From JBBTCX01 sp038043045 (GTDB taxonomy: Bacteria > Planctomycetota > Phycisphaerae > UBA1845): 9,803 nt of DNA. This document shows positions 7,186-9,803 of the stretch, piece by piece. The notes under the pieces are model-generated. The model did not search any database, was not told where the DNA came from, and saw only the letters and a program-made list of their open reading frames with translations. The translations under genes and the position numbers were made by a program. The stretch covers positions 1 through 9,803 of the forward strand of contig JBBTCX010000064.1 of assembly GCA_038043045.1 (NCBI GenBank). The letters are read 5' to 3'. The stretch's first letter is position 1. Each line of letters opens with the position of its first letter.

Positions 7186-8271
7186 TCAGGTCGGATCCAA
7201 ACTCTCCACCAATCTTCGCCCCTGGGTTTCCAGCCAAGCCGTCTTTCGTCGCGCCATCTGCAATACCCGAAAACCGGACCATCGACCCACCGACCCGGTC
7301 TCCGAAATGGGGGGTACACATTCCGCGATCAGCGCTTGAATCATGAGCGGGGGAACGAAAGCTCGCTGCGCGGCGACCAGAGGTATTGCAGATTCGTAGC
7401 CCAAAACAAACGCCTTAAACAAAGTCTCATCCAGCTCATCGGGCCAATGGGCCGGGTCTTCTCCGGCGAGAAACGAGAAATGAAGCGCGCCGGTGGCTAC
7501 ATCCGTGATCGGTCGGGCGAGACGAACCGAGTCATAATCGATCACCGCCGCGACTTTCCCATCGCGAAACATCAAATTCCCCGGATGCCAATCCGCATGA
7601 ACAACCTGAACCAGCCAGGAAGCAAATCCCAATCCGTTGACCAACTCCGCGGCACGATCGTAGCGCGCCAACAATTCATGCACAATAGAAGCCAGTTCGG
7701 CATCGTTACCGGCGAAACTATCATGAGCGGAGAGCGAGGGCGCGATGTTGCACAATCCAATTCGAACGGTGGGCGCGTCGTGATAGTCCCCTTTGGGCGC
7801 GATCAAGGTCTTGGGGATATTCATCGTTTGAGAAAGGATATGAAAACGGGCCAACGTGGCCCCCGCTTCCTTGGCTTCGGTGGGCGTTCGTTCATAGGCA
7901 TGACCGGATATGAACTCGAACATCTCGTATACATGATCACCGTGTTCGACGAAACTCGGACCCTTGGTATGGGGATGAACGAGTCCCGCCAAAGGAAATC
8001 CGGCATCAGAAAGATGACGCTGCACGGCATGACAGAACAACACACGATCATGCTTGGCCAATCGACTGGGGCGTTGCTTCAACAGAAACTTGCCGCGTTC
8101 GGCCACAATGCCAATCTTCGCGCTGCGTCTCGACCCACGGCGAAACTCGGAAATGGATTCAATCACCCCTACGCCGTAATGACTGAGGACGATCGCAAGG
8201 TCCGCGGAGTCAAAAGTCGCCCGATGACGTTGCTGCAAGGTGACCTCCCGAGGGGGTGAAATTTCCAGCAT
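7186..8271 (-). CDS. APH/homoserine-kinase-type phosphotransferase family protein
   Basis: This is a 361-residue soluble protein of the APH superfamily, a protein-kinase-like fold. A small N-terminal lobe carries the nucleotide-loop stretch RRGSRRS (44-50) and the ATP-binding Lys in FLLKQR (K65). The hinge region reads YEMFEFISGHAY near 115-126. The catalytic loop is HADWHPGN at 225-232 (D227, N232), and the metal-binding IDYD is at 244-247 (D245). The pattern GFPLAGLVHPHTKG and the YEMFEFISG segment resemble CotS and type II homoserine kinase (ThrB2) proteins more than drug-modifying kinases. Substrates in this superfamily range from homoserine and choline to aminoglycosides and proteins; the sequence does not decide. 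It starts 40 bases after the zinc-ribbon gene and ends 47 bases before rsfS, so it is likely co-transcribed with translation genes. There is no sign of transfer, so a resistance role is unlikely. Confidence 0.85.
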   Translation of the reverse strand: MLEISPPREVTLQQRHRATFDSADLAIVLSHYGVGVIESISEFRRGSRRSAKIGIVAERGKFLLKQRPSRLAKHDRVLFCHAVQRHLSDAGFPLAGLVHPHTKGPSFVEHGDHVYEMFEFISGHAYERTPTEAKEAGATLARFHILSQTMNIPKTLIAPKGDYHDAPTVRIGLCNIAPSLSAHDSFAGNDAELASIVHELLARYDRAAELVNGLGFASWLVQVVHADWHPGNLMFRDGKVAAVIDYDSVRLARPITDVATGALHFSFLAGEDPAHWPDELDETLFKAFVLGYESAIPLVAAQRAFVPPLMIQALIAECVPPISETGSVGRWSGFRVLQMARRKTAWLETQGRRLVESLDPT

Positions 8272-8311
8272 TTTTCAAAATCCGACAGGGCAAAACATTC
8301 TGCGTTCCAAC

Positions 8312-8653
8312 TTACAAAAACGGATCGTGAATGATCTCTTGACCACAATACAGACACTTCGGCATGCGCGGCGACAACGCTCGTTTGCAGGCAGGACATG
8401 AAACCGGTGTCTTGCGCATCCGACCATCGAGCCTGCCGTCCGACAAATCCAGCGCGTTGATCCGATCGACGAGTTCAACGTCCGTTAGATTCAGCTTTTC
8501 ACGAAGCAACGTCCAAAGGGCCTCACAAGTGAGTAAAGTCCGATTGAGTTTCGCTTCCAGGGCATCAACTCCACGGTCACGAACCCGGCCCGACTTCTCT
8601 TCCGGAATCGCGTCGCCGCTCCAGCCCCAAATCCTGCTCATGCTCAGCTCCAT
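8312..8653 (-). CDS. Small zinc-ribbon protein of unknown function
   Basis: This 113-residue protein has two parts. Residues about 30-70 are a predicted helical or coiled region rich in Leu and charged residues (ALEAKLNRTLLTCEALWTLL, then LNLTDVELVDRINALDL). Residues 86-103 form a compact zinc ribbon, with C86 and C89 in CPAC and C100 and C103 in CLYC. DLSDGRLDGR at 69-78 links the two parts. I do not recognise a named family. The layout of a helical hairpin plus a C-terminal treble-clef-like ribbon is typical of small proteins that bind nucleic acid or a partner protein. The ATG at 8653 lies 6 bases after the SDR stop. A second ATG at 8641 (residue 5) has GGAG six bases before it and may be the true start, giving 109 residues. 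The gene sits between an SDR and a phosphotransferase in the same direction. Confidence 0.75.
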   Translation of the reverse strand: MELSMSRIWGWSGDAIPEEKSGRVRDRGVDALEAKLNRTLLTCEALWTLLREKLNLTDVELVDRINALDLSDGRLDGRMRKTPVSCPACKRALSPRMPKCLYCGQEIIHDPFL

Positions 8654-8659
8654 TTCGCC

Positions 8660-9361
8660 TCAAGACTTCCTGACGAATATCGTTTGCCCCGTGGCATACC
8701 GACATTCCGGTTGAGCAAGCGCAAAGACCATGCTGGCCACATCATCCGGTTGAAGCGCTTGATCCTTCGGAAAAGTCGGAAACGGGTCGCGGAGCATTCT
8801 TGTTTCCACCGCGCCTGGCGCAACGGAAAACACGCGAATTCCAACCCCGCGTCCTTCTTCGGCCAACGCTTTGGTCCAAGAGTTCACCCACATCTTGGCC
8901 GAACCATAGGCCGCGAAACCAGGAAAAGGGTCAACACTTGCCATGGAGGAAATGTTCACAATCACTCCGGCGCCTTGCGATCGCATCACCGGCCAAACCG
9001 CTCGGCAAGTTCGATAAATCGCCTTGACATTGACGAGCCAGATCAAATCAAAAAGAGCTTCGTCTAATTCTTCGATCGCACTTTGCGGGGCAATTCCGGC
9101 ATTGTTCACAAGGACATCGATTCGACCGAAACGCTGCCGGGTTCGATCGATCAAGGCATCGATATCATCCGGCGAGCAAACGTCGGTCGCACACGCTTCG
9201 CACCGACCGCCGCTTGATTGAATGGTCCGACACGTTTCATCCAATTCGGCAACAGTTCGCGCCGCGGCGATCACTTGCGCGCCCGCACTCGCAAATCGCG
9301 TGCAAACGGCCCGGCCAATTCCTCTGCCTCCACCCGTGACGATGACAACTGCCTCTTTCAT
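8660..9361 (-). CDS. Short-chain dehydrogenase/reductase (classical SDR)
   Basis: This 233-residue NAD(P)-dependent oxidoreductase has a complete classical SDR motif set. The cofactor glycine motif TGGGRGIG is at 9-16, D60 lies in ATDV (adenine contact), and NNAG is at 86-89. The structural Asn is N111, the catalytic Ser is probably S139 in NISSMAS, and the YGSAK box gives Y152 and K156. The APGAVETRM loop near 180-189 closes over the cofactor nicotinamide. The AARTVAEL segment after beta-2 carries an Arg but no Asp/Glu at the end of the strand, which favours NADP(H) over NAD(H). The substrate cannot be assigned. A possible AGGA ribosome binding site lies about 10 bases before the ATG at 9361. 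It follows the YgfZ-like gene by 78 bases and precedes the zinc-ribbon gene by 6. Confidence 0.93.
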   Translation of the reverse strand: MKEAVVIVTGGGRGIGRAVCTRFASAGAQVIAAARTVAELDETCRTIQSSGGRCEACATDVCSPDDIDALIDRTRQRFGRIDVLVNNAGIAPQSAIEELDEALFDLIWLVNVKAIYRTCRAVWPVMRSQGAGVIVNISSMASVDPFPGFAAYGSAKMWVNSWTKALAEEGRGVGIRVFSVAPGAVETRMLRDPFPTFPKDQALQPDDVASMVFALAQPECRYATGQTIFVRKS

Positions 9362-9439
9362 ACAAGAATGATCCTATCTCCGCCCTCAATCAGCGTCGAT
9401 GCGAATTCCTGGTTTGATGGAGAACCGCCTTCTCAATCC

Positions 9440-9803
9440 CTAATGGAGCGACGCAGCATCACTGACAAATGGCAGCGGCGTCACCGTTCCAGCGGCTGTT
9501 CCTTCATTCCAATTCAACTGGAGCGTCGTACCTTCAATCGCGTGCGATGATTTGACGTAGCCCAATGCGATGACCCGGTCTAACGCAATCGATCGACAAA
9601 CGCTGGTAATTTTCCCAACTGCCGTCTTTCCGTCCGGTCCGATCAGCGCGGTTTCCTTCGGCGGAAGGACACCCCCTTCGACAAATAACCCGCAGAGCTT
9701 TCGTGCCACTACCCCGCGCGATCGCATCCGTTCGACGACTTCTTGTCCCAAATAGCATCCCTTGTTGAAACTCACGGCCCATTGAAGTTGCCCCGTTTCA
9801 GCG
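9440..9803 (-). CDS. ygfZ: YgfZ/GcvT-like folate-binding protein, C-terminal part (N-terminus beyond right edge)
   Basis: The frame is open through the right edge and ends at a TAG (9442-9440); about 120 C-terminal residues are visible. The stretch SFNKGCYLGQEVVERMRSRG contains the YgfZ signature K-G-C-Y-x-G-Q-E, including the conserved Cys. It is followed by the C-terminal barrel segment (RKLCGLFVEGG, then PDGKTAVGKITSV and ALGYVKSSHA). YgfZ proteins resemble the glycine-cleavage T protein but bind tetrahydrofolate to support assembly or repair of some iron-sulfur enzymes, including the tRNA thiomethyltransferase MiaB. The Cys separates it from true GcvT. An internal GTG at 9775 could be mistaken for the start, but the conserved sequence continues upstream of it (LQWAV). 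It is the most upstream gene of the right-hand block that can be seen. Confidence 0.92.
   Translation of the reverse strand, partial: AETGQLQWAVSFNKGCYLGQEVVERMRSRGVVARKLCGLFVEGGVLPPKETALIGPDGKTAVGKITSVCRSIALDRVIALGYVKSSHAIEGTTLQLNWNEGTAAGTVTPLPFVSDAASLH

Noticed and set aside
7139..7321. N-terminal extension of the RsfS frame
   Set aside because: Most of it overlaps the 3' end of the phosphotransferase gene, it is not conserved family sequence, and the protein from 7138 has the normal length.
7336..8259. Plus-strand open frame of 307 codons
   Set aside because: It is antisense to the phosphotransferase gene, which has intact catalytic motifs. The product looks like random Arg/Gly/Ser-rich sequence.
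7186..8271. Aminoglycoside resistance gene
   Set aside because: The fold motifs are shared by the whole APH superfamily. The sequence character is closer to CotS/homoserine-kinase-like proteins, and the setting is housekeeping with no mobile-element signs.
9420..9434. GAGAA/TTCTC inverted repeat just after the ygfZ stop, as a terminator
   Set aside because: The stem is only 5 bp with a 5-base loop and no T-run follows on the minus strand. Read-through into the SDR gene seems more likely.

Overview
The window is gene-dense bacterial chromosome with moderate GC content by eye. It carries eleven recognisable protein genes, two of them cut by the window edges. I see no RNA genes, insertion sequences, CRISPR repeats or phage genes. 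The long phospho-sugar mutase, the bS18 sequence and the mixture of housekeeping neighbours would suit a Planctomycetota-like or other PVC/candidate-phylum bacterium. That is an impression from protein character only, at low confidence.

Left block (1-4207, all minus strand, transcribed right to left). A PgcA/PGM2-type phospho-sugar mutase comes first. It is followed after 29 bases by a HAD-superfamily hydrolase with an enlarged insert. The stop of the hydrolase overlaps the start of a membrane glycosyltransferase of the PMT/ArnT (GT39-like) type in an ATGA junction. The glycosyltransferase runs off the left edge. The spacing suggests one transcription unit linking sugar-phosphate metabolism to lipid-linked glycosyl transfer.

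Middle block (4208-4926). A divergent intergenic region of about 210 bases separates the mutase from a short plus-strand pair: a Trm112/YcaR-like small protein and a ribosomal protein bS18. This bS18 is not in the usual rpsF-rpsR-rplI setting.

Right block (4942-9803, all minus strand). In transcription order it reads: a YgfZ/GcvT-like folate-binding protein (N-terminus outside the window), an SDR oxidoreductase, a small two-CxxC zinc-ribbon protein of unknown function, an APH/homoserine-kinase-type phosphotransferase, ribosome silencing factor RsfS, and arginyl-tRNA synthetase. Gaps of 6 to 78 bases and the shared direction fit an operon or a chain of co-transcribed genes. Its last gene converges on rpsR with only 15 bases between the stop codons.

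Two genes have much longer open frames than their real products: argS most probably starts at a TTG at 6738, and rsfS at an ATG at 7138. The best candidates for new biology are the zinc-ribbon protein, the phosphotransferase embedded in a translation operon, the HAD hydrolase coupled to the glycosyltransferase, and the isolated Trm112-bS18 pair. None of these by itself shows a new system.
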